Shown one piece after another: positions 30,810 to 40,344 of a stretch of 64,000 nucleotides of DNA. The translations under genes and the position numbers were made by a program. The notes beneath the pieces are model-generated. The model was not told the origin of the DNA. It ran no database searches and saw only the letters and a program-made list of their open reading frames with translations. Each line of letters opens with the position of its first letter. The stretch's first letter is position 1. Source of the DNA: Prorocentrum cordatum (taxonomy: Eukaryota; Sar; Dinophyceae; Prorocentrales; Prorocentraceae); contig CAUYUJ010008080.1 in the NCBI GenBank assembly GCA_963575745.1, positions 215,700 to 279,699 on the forward strand, written 5' to 3'.

Positions 30810-30935
30810 AGACGCTTTTTTGCGATCTTCGATCTCCAGGGGCCCTCGCCGAGCCTCGGGAGCGTCCAAAGCACGACTCCAGACGAAACACCGGTCCTGG
30901 GGAATGGCTCGAGACCTCTGGGGGTCGACGCTCTC
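30810..30935 (+). repeat. Dispersed J-family repeat
   Basis: AGGGGCCCTCGCCGAGCCTC, GGGAGCGTCCAAAGCACGAC, CACCGGTCCTGGGGAATGGC, TCGAGACCTCTGGGGGTCGA. Long copy with the downstream extension also seen at 19.6 kb. Confidence 0.75.
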
Positions 30936-31062
30936 AAACAATCATAGCGCCAGGGGGCTGGGAGGGCAGCGTGGTGCCGCCCGAAAACCAGACCCTGGCG
31001 TGACCACGCCCTTTGTAGTCGCCGAGGCATCACGATTTCGGGGGCGTCCAGGAGGGGGGATC

Positions 31063-31135
31063 GCAAGTCATGGCCCGAGGAGAGTGCGCGGCCCAAGGGC
31101 AACGTTGAAGTAAGAAGAGGGTGCCATGGAACACG
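31063..31135. repeat. Dispersed repeat family H, partial copy
   Basis: ATCGCAAGTCATGGCCCGAG, GTGCGCGGCCCAAGG, TAAGAAGAGG follow the order seen at 3966-4112 but the palindromic part is missing. Confidence 0.55.
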
Positions 31136-31192
31136 GATGGATGCCATGCAGCCCCGACAACGATGTCCACACACCCCTAGTCTGAGGACGGG

Positions 31193-31335
31193 CATGTCTT
31201 CCTACTGGCGGATCTGGAAGGAAAAAGAGAGAGAATAGCCAACAACAGTTTAAACATAGTCGAACATATAGTCGAACATATCAGAACAACTGCCAGCTTT
31301 CGAACACTCCTCCTGTAGAGGGACATGCCCGACTT
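31193..31335. mobile_element. Palindromic TIR element, family B, copy B2
   Basis: Left end GACGGGCATGTCTTCCTAC; right end, reverse-complemented, AAGTCGGGCATGTCCCTCTA then CAGGAGGAGTGTTCGAAAG. The interior is AT-rich (GTTTAAACATAGTCGAACAT, with ATAGTCGAACAT repeated). The right end is followed outside by TTAAC read as GTTAA on minus, as in B3. Confidence 0.78.
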
Positions 31336-32140
31336 AACCCTCGTCGTCGCCAACCGCCGAGACGCCCGCGGCGTCTTTCTCGCTGCGCGGACCCCCCAAA
31401 AGCCTCTACCCGCTCCGCGGGACAGGGGCCTCTGGACATTCCCGGGGCCGGGCGAGGGCCCGCGGCGGCCGAGGGCCTGTCAGAAGCAGCGCGCCGCGAC
31501 TTCTTCGCGGCGCGACCCCACCCTCGGGCGACGACGACGACGACGGCGACGGCGACGACGGAGTCGACCCTACAGCTTGGTCGGGCAATCGAGGCGGAGC
31601 CAGCCGTGGCCACAGGGGCGCCCCAGGAGCTCCGAAACGAGGCAGAAACGCAGCCTCCCCCAAACCGCGAACCTCGACGACGAGGGGCAAACAGCGCGGA
31701 CGAGCGCGTCCCAGAGACCCGACGCCCTCGCGCTTCCACACGTGGGCCTCTTGATGCCCGGGCCCTTTCTGCGGCGCCCCGGTGCCGAGATGTCCCCCCC
31801 GCCCCTCCTCGCTGCGTCGCGGGCCTTCCGCAGCGCGTTCCGGCCAGGGTCGCGAGGCGGGCCCGGCAGTGGCGACGAGGGCGCCTCACCCAAGGACGCC
31901 CACTGGGGACAAACGAGCATCGGTCGACGAACAAAAGATGGCATAAACATACTTTTTCTGAGCCCCGCGTGGACTTCTTGGGTTGGCGTCAACTCCAGGG
32001 CCAGCCCTTGACCCCTCGTCGTCTTCTGACAGCCCCAGGGGACCACGGCCGAGCATGGGGACACGCCCGACGTTGTTTTCTGTTGTCTCCTCGTCGGCGT
32101 GAGGAGGTGGCTCTTATGCAGTCGGACAGCTTCTGGAGCT
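31336..32140. other. GC-rich spacer with CGA run
   Basis: A CGACGACGACGACGGCGACG run at about 31530-31562. Several overlapping open frames on both strands but no conserved motif. Confidence 0.4.
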
Positions 32141-32144
32141 CCCC

Positions 32145-32412
32145 AATGAAGGAGGAGGAGGGGGAGGAGGAAGGGGAAGATGGAAGAGGGAGGAGGAGGA
32201 GGAGGAGGAGGGGGGAGGAGGGATGGAGGAGGTAGGAGGAGCACCGAGGGGGAGGAACGGCATAGAAGGAGGAGAGGAGGAGGAGAAGGAGCAGGAACAG
32301 GAGCAGGAGCAGAGGAGGAGGGGGAGGGAGGAGGGAGGAGAGGAGGAGGAGGAGGAGGAGGAGGAGGAGAGGAGGAGGAGGAGGAGGAGCAGGAGCAGGA
32401 GCAACAGCAGGA
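32145..32412. repeat. GGA polypurine array
   Basis: About 265 bp of GGAGGA with GAGCAGGAGCAG and GGGAGGGAGG variants. Confidence 0.95.
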
Positions 32413-32569
32413 GTCGGAGCGAACGAGCGAGCGCCCTCGGCAGCAGTTCGGCGTCAGCGCAAGAGAGCACGGGCCTGGAACGGCGCCTGTCAGCGTCCTG
32501 AATTGCTGGTTCTGTTCAAGGGGAGGCGGTGGGTGCGCCTGAAAGAGCCTATATTGATCTATTCGGCCA

Positions 32570-32835
32570 GAGGAGGAGGAGGAGGAGGAGGAGGAGGAGG
32601 AGGAGGAAGGAGGGAGGAGGAGGAGGAGGAGGAGAGAAGGAAGAGGAGGAGGATGAGGAGGAGGAAGGAGGAAGAGGAGGAGGAGGAGGAGGGAGGAGAG
32701 GGGAGGAGGAGGAGGAGGGGCAGGAGGAGGAGGAGGAGGAGGAGGAGGAGGAGGAGGAGGAGGAGGAGGAGGAGGAGGAGGAGGAGAATAGGCTGGAGGA
32801 GGAGCGGGGAGGAGGATGGATGAGGGAGGAGCGGG
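32570..32835. repeat. GGA polypurine array
   Basis: About 260 bp, purine-only for long stretches on plus, ending in GGATGGATGAGGGAGG. Separated by 155 bp of ordinary sequence from the previous array. Confidence 0.95.
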
Positions 32836-33051
32836 AAGTGGTGTGAAGGGAGGGAGGCGGAATGATCACCCAAACAACCCCGCGCGGCTGCACTGGAAAC
32901 GACTGGGCGGTAGACCCTGGGGACCCCGCCGCGCAGGGGGGGGGGCGTCCTCCTGCCACATCTGCGGCACGCCGGCCCTGAGGGTGCCGGCCGGCTGCGG
33001 CCCCTCGTCGCCGCCTGACTCGCGCGCGCGCATTTAGTCGCGCGGCGCCGT

Positions 33052-33245
33052 CCTGCTCCTCTTCCTCCTCCTCCTTCTCCTCTTTCTCTTCGTTCCTCTC
33101 CTCTCCCTCCTCCTCCCTCTCCCCCCCTCCTCGTATCCTCTCCTTCCTTCCTCCACCTCCTCCTGGAGGAGGAGGAGGATGGGGAGGTGGACGAGGAGGA
33201 GGAGGAGGAGGAGGAGGAGGAGGAGGAGGAGGAGGAGGAGGACGC
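33052..33245. repeat. Convergent TCC and GGA arrays forming a large inverted repeat
   Basis: A pyrimidine block (33052-33166) meets a purine block (33167-33245) at CCTCCTCCTGGAGGAGG. The two halves are reverse complements over long stretches, so the locus can extrude a hairpin, unlike the single-sense arrays elsewhere. Confidence 0.85.
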
Positions 33246-33540
33246 AAGCGTCTGCAGGGTCGCCGCGGCCGAGACCAGGGCGCCTGGAGATCAGGGTCCG
33301 CCACCACCCCCAAGTAGGAAGGAGTGTCCCAGCCATGAGCCCGAGGACAGCACGGCCACGAGGGGGCGGGAGGCGGAATGCGTGAAGCGCAAGATGCGGA
33401 GGGCGCAAAACCCTCAACAAGATATCGACCCAGAGCCAACATGCCGTCGATCGCCTGACCCGCCGCATCGGGCAGGGCCTGCAGAAATATGAATGCAGAG
33501 GAGGAGGACGCGCAGGAGGAGACGCGCAGGCGCAGCTCAC

Positions 33541-34605
33541 TCACGACTTGCCATGTCCCTTCCTTTTGCCAGTCACGGTCGTCCACTCGCCATTGCCACC
33601 AAGCTCCTCCGCAGAAGCCGTGCCGACGGTGCCGATTGTGTCGAGGCTGAGCGTCTGGGCCTGTTGAAAGTCGGCCACCGCCATGCCGTCCGAGCACGCC
33701 GCGCCCTCACACTGATGGCACAGGGTGCCGACGCCCACCGCGCTCTCGAACATCCACCCGCGCCCACCCGCCAGCTCCAGGTAGAGCACCCCGTCTGGAC
33801 CGCGGCACTGGCTGACCGCCTCGAAGACGGTCCCTGGGCGCAGGAGGTACCCCGTGCGCGGCGCGTCCGCCCGCGGCGCGGCCCTGGCAGCAGGCGCGCG
33901 GGCCTCCGGGGGCCCGAAGGCCCGAAGCGCCCCAGCAGGGGCCGCGACGCTGCGGCCGCGCCCTCAGCGGCGGCTCCCCGACAAGCATGCGCACTCGGGT
34001 GACCGTGGGGCGGCCTCCCGTGTCCCAGAAGCACGCCTCCGGGACACGAGGCCGCGAGGGAGGCCTCCAGCGTCTGGCAAAGCCGCGGGGCATCCTGGAG
34101 CTCGCCGTCGGGCTTCGCCGCCTCCAGCGCGATGGCAGCGCCGCCCTTCTTCATGTTCCCGAGCTCGACCGTGTCCTGCGTCTCCAGCAGGGAGCTGGCG
34201 CTGACGATGCCCTCCAAGAGCCCCTCTGTGCCCTGGAGCCCGGCGGTGTCCCGCCCTTCGTGGCCTCGGGGTCGCAACCGCGGCCAGCGCCAGCGCCCGC
34301 CAGCGACGGCCAAGCGCACGCGGTGCGGAACCCGCCCACCATGTCCGCGTACCTCTGCTCCGTGAGGTGCCGCACGAGGTGGTACGCAGTGTCGACTCGC
34401 TCGGCCGCCTTGACCAGGCGGCGGTCGACGAGGCCCGCAGCTCGCGCAGCGCGCGCGGAGCCACGGTCTGGCCCTCGCACACGCAGCCCATACGGAGCTC
34501 GATCGTGTTGAGGAGCTCGTCCCGCAAGAGGTGGAGGCGTTGCTCCTTGGCCCCAAGGGCCGCCGCCATACACGGAGCGAGAGCGAAAATGCCTTCCAGG
34601 CGCGC
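33541..34605 (-). pseudogene. Broken gene candidate ending in an SH3-like domain
   Basis: Four protein-like minus segments follow one another. (1) 34605-34432: RLEGIFALAPCMAAALGAKE, then HLLRDELLNTIELRMGCVCE. (2) About 34445-34250, another frame: AAGLVDRRLVKAAERVDTAY, then HLVRHLTEQRYADMVGGFRT. (3) About 34240-34060, third frame: GLLEGIVSASSLLETQDTVE, then LGNMKKGGAAIALEAAKPDG. (4) 33860-33541, first frame again: GYLLRPGTVFEAVSQCRGPD, then YLELAGGRGWMFESAVGVGT, then LCHQCEG. Segment 4 resembles SH3-type domains with a G-R-G-W-x-F-E signature. No gap before 33960 is long enough for an obvious intron, so indels are likelier. A gag-like protein of a retroelement is an alternative. Confidence 0.5.
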
Positions 34606-35148
34606 CGCAGACCCAGCCGAGGGAGGCGCCTTGGAGGAGGAGGAGGAGGAGAGGACCTCCTCGCCCTCCCCCTCCTCCTCGTGACTCGTGACTGCCCACT
34701 GCCTTGTCGATCGACTGAAGCCCTCGAGCCCATCCCGCCTGGCCAAAGCCAGGGGGAGGGACGAGAACACCAAGCGGTAAAGAGAGAAACGAGGAGCCGG
34801 TGATGTAGTCGACTCCCTGCACCGAGGGGGAGGTAGGGAATGCGAGGCTGTGTGTGGCGGCGCGATGCGCGTTCGGGTGGGGCCCGAACGTCGGCTTGCC
34901 TCTCATGGTGGTCGCTGTCGGATCGATATCGGATCGGACCGACGTGTACCTCGAAAGGGAGACGGAGAGGATCGGGCGCACGCGGGCATGGACTGCGGAT
35001 CCGTGGCTCTGGCGCGTGGTCGCCGGGGCCACACACCGGGGAAGGCCCCTCCCGAAACAGATGAGACCGGTGCCGCCTGCCTCGGCGACGGGGCGCGCCG
35101 ATTTCGCATGAAAGCGGGGCCCGTCGGCCACGCGCCTGGCATTTATAG
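34606..35148. other. Spacer upstream of the broken gene candidate
   Basis: Contains a short GGA run (34633-34680) that would encode a Ser run in frame with segment 1, and GATCGG-type words at 34915-34990. The rest is unassigned. Confidence 0.4.
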
Positions 35149-35365
35149 AGGCCTCCTAGAGGGGGGTTCGAGGAGGTCGCACCGCATCGCCAACACATCG
35201 GCGATGCATCGGTGATGCACTTGCGATGCACTGGCGACGTCGGCGATGCATCGGCGCCGTCGGCGTGGAAAGAGTCGACCTCCGCATCCAGCCGCATCGC
35301 CGATGCATTGCCGATGCGGCACGATCCTCCGACTCCATCTACTCGGACCTCAATCTAGGAGGCCT
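35149..35365. mobile_element. Palindromic TIR element, family A, copy A4
   Basis: Best-preserved ends: AGGCCTCCTAGA at the left and TCTAGGAGGCCT at the right are exact inverted copies. The interior has GCATCGGCGATGCATCGG words, GACGTCGGCGATGCATCGGC and an asymmetric core with GTCGACCTCCGCATCCAGCC. 217 bp. Confidence 0.88.
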
Positions 35366-36010
35366 CGGAGTTAGCACATGCGATGAGAAATCTCGCTGCA
35401 AGAAATCCAGGGGCACGTTTGTGGTTGACCATTGAGCTTCCCGAGGTGCCCCAGGGCCTCTGTGGGACCCCAGGGCCATTGGGGGATAAGGAGTTTCCTG
35501 GGCGCCACAACGCGCTGGACCAACACTGGCGGCGCGACACGTTAAGCCAAAATTCCTGACCGTCGTGCACCCTGGGATCAGACCTTGTGAAAAAATGCGA
35601 CATCGCGAAACACCGCGACCAGAGCCCGGGACCCCATCTTTCTGCATCACTCTCCGAACTGGATCGATCTGTGAGGGTCCCAGGGGCCCGCTACTGGGCG
35701 AAATTGTCCGTTGTGAAACACTTTCGACGCCCGGATCTGAGGGAAAGCGGAGTTCACACGTAGCTGATTTCCCCGGCGCCTCTGGGCGCTGGAGGGCGCC
35801 AACGTATCGAGGACTGCGCGCCAGGCGGTGGGGCCGAAGCCAGGGGCACGCGGCAGCATTCGTGAGCACCCCTCTTGGGCCGTCAAAGGGGGCGGGGTAG
35901 AGAAAGGTGCGCCCCTGGTGCACCTCTGGGGCCCTAGGGGGCACCCTCAGGACCCCTTTCCTACCACCGCGACCCCCCCCGCATTCTATCGCACCTCCCA
36001 CTACGCTTAG
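35366..36010. other. Spacer with relics of dispersed motifs
   Basis: At 35513-35546 GCGCTGGACCAACACTGGCG then GCGCGACACG matches the hairpin repeat of 57.05 and 61.8 kb. At about 35640-35740 GGATCGATCTGTGAGGGTCC matches 18935-18970 in the J neighbourhood. No gene recognised. Confidence 0.45.
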
Positions 36011-36124
36011 CTCGGGCATGTCCTCCTACATTCAAAATCATGCAAAATAAAAAATAATAGCAACAACACAAAACTTTGTTTATTATTTTTGAATATTCCT
36101 CATGTAGTGGCACATGCCCGACTT
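36011..36124. mobile_element. Palindromic TIR element, family B, copy B3
   Basis: Left TTAGCTCGGGCATGTCCTCC then TACATTCAAAA; right, reverse-complemented, TTAAGTCGGGCATGTGCCAC then TACATGAGGAATATTCAAAA. The middle is very AT-rich (ATAAAAAATAATAG, TTTATTATTTTTG). The short outer TTAG/TTAA may be part of the end or a target duplication. Confidence 0.82.
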
Positions 36125-36337
36125 AACACTACGTCGGCCACACGCAAGAGCGACCTGAGGCAAGAGTGACCTTTTGGGTAGGGGCGTTCGGTTGGGGCGC
36201 GGGAGGCCCATACCCGCGAAAGCCGCTGCTGTCGCATCTTGTTCGGCGATTGGAGGGCGTCAGTGGGCCCGCACCACAGATCACTCTGGCAAATGGCCAC
36301 CTTGACATGACGTGCAGTCGAGAGGCGCCCGTCCGCT

Positions 36338-36516
36338 GAGGCCTCACAGCTGGGGTCCGAGTGGATGGGGTCGGAGGATCGCGCCGCATCGCCGATGCAT
36401 CGGCGACGTCGGCGCTGCATCGGCGCCGTCGACATGGAGAACATCGGGCTCCACATTGAGCCGCATCGGGGATGTGGCGCGATCCTTCGAACCCATCCGC
36501 TCGTACCCCACCTGAG
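36338..36516. mobile_element. Palindromic TIR element, family A, copy A5
   Basis: Left GAGGCCTCACAGCTGGGGTC then GAGTGGATGGGGTCGGAGGA and CGCGCCGCATCGCC; right arm GGGATGTGGCGCGATCCTTC, eroded at its tip. The core CATCGGGCTCCACATTGAGC is present. It abuts family G copy 2 directly. Confidence 0.8.
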
Positions 36517-36517
36517 C

Positions 36518-36692
36518 GACGAAAAGAAATGGGTCGTACGCGAGATGACGTGGCGACCTTGCGCGGTGGCTTACGCGGGCCGCCCGCGCGGCACGCCACA
36601 TTAGAAGCGAGAGCGCTCACGCGCGACCTTTCGCAAGCAGCTTACGCACGACTGCCGGCGAAGACGACCCCGTTGTTCTGCGTCGCTCACTT
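36518..36692. repeat. Dispersed repeat family G, copy 2
   Basis: Counterpart of 23888-24062: GAGATGACGTGGCGACCTTG, GCGCGGCACGCCACATTAGA, AAGACGACCCCGT and CTGCGTCGCTCA in the same order and spacing. Confidence 0.75.
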
Positions 36693-37250
36693 GCCACTTG
36701 AGATCCCTGGCTTCTGGTCGGGAACTCTTGCATGGCGCGTCGCGGCGGGCCCGGCGACACGCTGCCCCCTGCGAGCGGCTAGCGCGCGTTGCCCCGCCCT
36801 GCGCCGCTCGGAACAGCTCGGGACGTTCCACGTGGACCCCAAAACGGGGCCCAGCGAAAAGGGGGTGGTGCCATAGATCTAGTGCAGCGGGCCCGTGGGG
36901 TTGCAGTAGGTTTGGGGTGCGCAATGCGTTCCAGTGCGCAGGCGTGTTGCTGGACGCTCGCGTGCAATACAGCAGTGGCAGCACAATGCAGCCCACTCCT
37001 CTGGCGCAGTACATTTGCAACACGATCGCCCCGAATCTATTGCCCCACCCCCCCTCCTGCTGCACCCCCTCTTGGGCCACGAGGAGCGTTGACGCCGGGG
37101 GCCCGGCACGTGGATCGCGTGCCGCGCCGAAGCGTGGTGGGCCAGGACTGGCGGAGCGATGCCGTCGGCCCGCTGAAGTGAGGAACGCTAAGTAAGGAAC
37201 CAAGCGTGGACTTGAGCTCGCTCAAGCTTCGCTCTGCAGGGGGCGGGGGG
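36693..37250. other. Spacer, no gene seen
   Basis: Short frames on both strands without motifs. 37118-37160 has GCCGCGCCGAAGCGTGGTGG then GCCAGGACTGGCGGAGCGAT, a degraded copy of the hairpin repeat at 57.05 and 61.8 kb. Confidence 0.4.
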
Positions 37251-37257
37251 CGTACGT

Positions 37258-37341
37258 TATTTCCGACGTCATTTCTGACGTTTTTCGGTACCCAGGGATA
37301 TTTCCGACGTCATTTCCGACGTCTTTCGGTACCCGGGGACA
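37258..37341. repeat. 41-bp tandem pair
   Basis: TATTTCCGACGTCATTTCYG plus ACGTYTTTCGGTACCCRGGGA occurs twice in tandem. Each unit holds two GACGTCA-type words. Confidence 0.88.
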
Positions 37342-37374
37342 GGGGGGGTATAGAAAACTCCACCTCCGGAGCCC

Positions 37375-37445
37375 CGACCGCCCAAGACAGCCCAAGAGGA
37401 AGCCAAGAGAGGCCCCAGAGGCCCCCTAGACAATGCAAGAGGGCC
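37375..37445. repeat. CCAAGAGGCCCC short array
   Basis: Irregular AGCCCAAGAGG and GCCCCAGAGGCCCCC words, the same family as 42890-43100 and 45750-45960. Confidence 0.7.
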
Positions 37446-37745
37446 CCGAGTCGCCGAAACATCGCTCTCCCCCCCCCGGATCGGCGGCACTGGCGAGGCC
37501 AGCCCAATAAGGAACGCTAAATAAGGAACCTAGCCCCTGTGAGGCCCCAAAACCGCCTTCGTTCACGAGGAGGGCTGGAGGAACAGCCATGGAAGGACCC
37601 GTGGAACAGCGAGCCCCTTCCGAACCCAATCTGTTCCTCATGTCAACGTCCTGACTGCACGCTTATACCGAAAGGTTCCCGACCGTACCGCCCCTCCATC
37701 ACGAAACGCCCGGCCGCTGAGGCCAAGAGCCTGTTTTTTTAGACT
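37446..37745. other. Spacer
   Basis: A repeated AATAAGGAACGCTAA word (37507-37525; a relative AAGTAAGGAACC at 37190) is the only structure noticed. Confidence 0.35.
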
Positions 37746-37915
37746 CAGGCAGTTTTACTTGCACGGACGGGGGGGAGGGGGCTTGATCCTGAAGTAGGCC
37801 GCAAACGACTTGCGCGTGCGGAGACAGCGCAAGTCGAAAGGCACTTGCACGCCAGTATTCGTCCGACGAGGGGCGAGGGGGGGGGGCGACGAACGCCACG
37901 CAGGTAAACTTGCCC
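37746..37915. mobile_element. Palindromic TIR element, family C, copy C3
   Basis: Left CAGGCAGTTTTACTTGCACG; right GAACGCCACGCAGGTAAACT then TGCCC. The interior has GGCCGCAAACGACTTGCGCG and AAGTCGAAAGGCACTTGCAC, as in C1 and C2. 170 bp. An A run follows (CAAAAAAAACAGG). Confidence 0.84.
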
Positions 37916-38069
37916 GAATCAAAAAAAACAGGCTTCGAGCCCCCCCTCCGGCAGCTGGCGCCGGGGGCTGCTCCCCCTCACCCCACCCCGAGAGGAAGCG
38001 CGCGGCACCCCTGCGGCCGCTGCCGCTGCCGGGGCCGCGACGCCGCGCTCGCCTGGGCCTCGGCCAAGG

Positions 38070-38090
38070 CCGCCGTCGCCGACGCCGTCG

Positions 38091-38138
<48 letters not shown>

Positions 38139-38142
38139 GCTG
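38070..38142. repeat. CGT trinucleotide array
   Basis: About 70 bp of GTCGTC triplets, giving Val, Ser or Arg runs in plus frames. Confidence 0.95.
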
Positions 38143-39010
38143 GCAGTTCGCCGTCCCCGTCGCTGCGCCGCCTCCCCCACAGGGACAGGAGGAGAGGGCC
38201 GTGGCGGCGGATGGCGGGCTGGGCAGGGGGGGGGAGGGGTCCTCTCCGCCTCTGCGGCCCGAGAGAATCTGGCTCCGACGCCGGCTGCGCAGCGTTTGTG
38301 CGCAGCCGTGGGGGAGGCTTTGTCCTGGACGCTCGCTTTCGCTTGGGTGTGCTTGTCTGCGGCGGGCGAGGGGAGAACTGAGAAGGAGAAGGCCGCCCCA
38401 CAAAGCGGCGGGGCTGTTCAAAGCCCTCGCGCCTTCTGGAGGGTTTCCGGTGTCTTCGGGGACGGCTTCGAAAACTTCTCAGAAGGCCAGGGAACTTTTT
38501 TTTATATAAAAAAAGAAGGCCAGGGAACCTTGGAGCCTTCTGAGACGGCCCGCCGCTGCTCACTCCCCTCCCTTGCTCGCCGCCGAGCGGGGGAGGCATT
38601 GCCCTGGACACTCGACTTCGCTTGGGTGCGTTTGAACAGCCCGCGTTAAAGCATACGCTTTCAGGCCGCCAGCCAAGTCAGCAGATTTTCTTGTGAGACG
38701 GGTCGTCGGCCCGTTCGCGCCAGGACCAATGCTCGCAAGCTGACCCCTGGCAGAGAATTCGGCGGGTGGTCCAGGCGGAACTTGGCACGTTCAGGGTTCG
38801 ACAAATTCAAAGCCACCTCGGGGAGCAAGGGGTTTTGGCGAATGCCGCACCTTGCCTAATTCTAGCTGAGGCCTTCGATCGCCGCGCTGGCGAGCTAGCA
38901 ACAGGTCGAACGCGTCGGCGCCCCCCGCCTCCCTGAGGTGTGATCGACGCGGCCAAGTGGCGTCATGCATAGGCAGCCGTCCTCCATGTCACCGAGGCAG
39001 CTGTATACAG
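38143..39010. other. Spacer with a 45-bp split duplication
   Basis: GGGAGGCTTTGTCCTGGACG then CTCGCTTTCGCTTGGGTGTG (about 38310-38355) recurs at about 38588-38633 with few changes, and AGAAGGCCAGGGAAC occurs twice (38480, 38513) around TTTTTTTATATAAAAAAA. No gene recognised. Confidence 0.5.
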
Positions 39011-39027
39011 GGCAGTTTTTTAACACA

Positions 39028-39028
<1 letters not shown>

Positions 39029-39065
<37 letters not shown>
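39029..39065. repeat. Poly(T) tract (poly(A) on minus)
   Basis: About 36 uninterrupted T bases, the longest homopolymer in the window. Confidence 0.97.
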
Positions 39066-39071
<6 letters not shown>

Positions 39072-39523
39072 AGATTTTCATACATGATTAATGTATGAAT
39101 AAATGTATGCATGAACTCATCGTTGCTTTTAATACTAAATCCTCGAATTTTCAATACATGAGCCGCACGCGGAGCATGTATTAAAAACGGCACTGTACCG
39201 TCGCCACCGCGCGCTGCCACAACCAGGCGTGCGAGCTGGCTGCTCCAAGTCGGAACTCCACCGAATTTAAACCCAACCGTCTCGCGCGAGGGGGCGGGGG
39301 GGGTGAGCCACCGGGTTCGCTGGGTAACCCGCCTCACCAGCGAAGCCCACTTGGGCCAGAATGCGACGGCAACCTCGATGATCCGTGGGGTGCCAACCCC
39401 AGCAATTTCGGAGGAGAAGAGGAGGACCCACTCGGTCTTGGCGGGGCCCTCGACAATGACGATGACAACGTTGCTGCCGCAGCGCATGCGCCCCCTTTTT
39501 GGCCAGCAGCGTCGCCCAGTCAC
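39029..39523 (-). pseudogene. Retroposed transcript-like sequence with genomic poly(A) tail
   Basis: The minus frame 39523-39020 begins MTGRRCWPKRGRMRCGSNVV and contains IVEGPAKTEWVLLFSSEIAG then PRIIEVAVAFWPKWASLVRR, which is compositionally protein-like. After an AT-rich segment (39066-39200), unlike the GC-rich surroundings, it runs directly into about 35 A residues on minus (T run at 39029-39065). A 3-prime UTR-like AT-rich end plus an A tract is the signature of LINE-type retroposition of an mRNA or of a LINE 3-prime end. I do not recognise the protein. The ORF runs through the A tract as Lys, so the printed stop is not the natural one. Confidence 0.5.
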
Positions 39524-40340
39524 CCGGCGCAGCGCATCATTCCGCCAGGCGCATGCCCCCGCCCCGCCAGGGAACGGGAACCAAGGGCCCTAGCGCCACC
39601 CGCCAGGGCGCAGGTGCCCGAGCGACATCAACGTAACCCGCCGATCGGAGACGTGCCGCGCAGCGCCTCACCGTGGCCAGGCGACAGCCTATCCAGGAAC
39701 GTGAAACGCTTCCAACCAGAAGCATCACGGCGCTGAGAGAGCGAGCCTCCAGCCTAGCGCGCGCGCGCGCTGCGTAACGCCCAGGAGCAGTCGAGACCCC
39801 TCCTTGACAGGTTCCAGAGAGCGCAGCCAGCTCATAACGATATCCAACAAGCTCTCTGCACGCCTATCTCTTGGGGCCATTCTCCAGGAACATTTCCAGG
39901 CGCGACTTGCTGCTTACCGCTAGCCCACCAGCGCTAGCCCTCCCATTTTCGCGCGCTGCGATAACGTCGGGCAGCGCGTTCCGCAGACCAGGCACTGGAC
40001 CACCGAAGGGGATTCCTTTACGCGGCGCCTTCTTCGCAGAGCATCGAGGCACGCATGCCAAAGCGCGCGAAAAAAAAACACTGCCTCCCTGCAGCGCGGG
40101 CGCGCGGAGGGGGCGCGCCGCGCCCTCATCGCCGCGCCCTTCATTTTTTCTCAAATCGGTGCCGCTTTTTCCCCGTATGTTTCGTGGGGTTATGGTTTTC
40201 ATCCCTGCCGCGTCGCACCCGCGTCTCCCGCGCACGCGCGCGCGCACCTCTCCTCCCTCCTCCTTCCTCCCCTCCTCCGCTTCCTTCCTCCCTTCGCCCA
40301 CGCGCAACCCATGCGCGGTGCGTGCATCGGACGCGCGGCT
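39524..40340. other. Unique spacer
   Basis: Ordinary complexity with a GCGCGCGCGCGCG run near 39758. If the A-tailed copy extends upstream on minus, its body would lie here. No domain recognised. 40220-40310 is C/T-rich. Confidence 0.4.
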
Positions 40341-40344
40341 ACAT

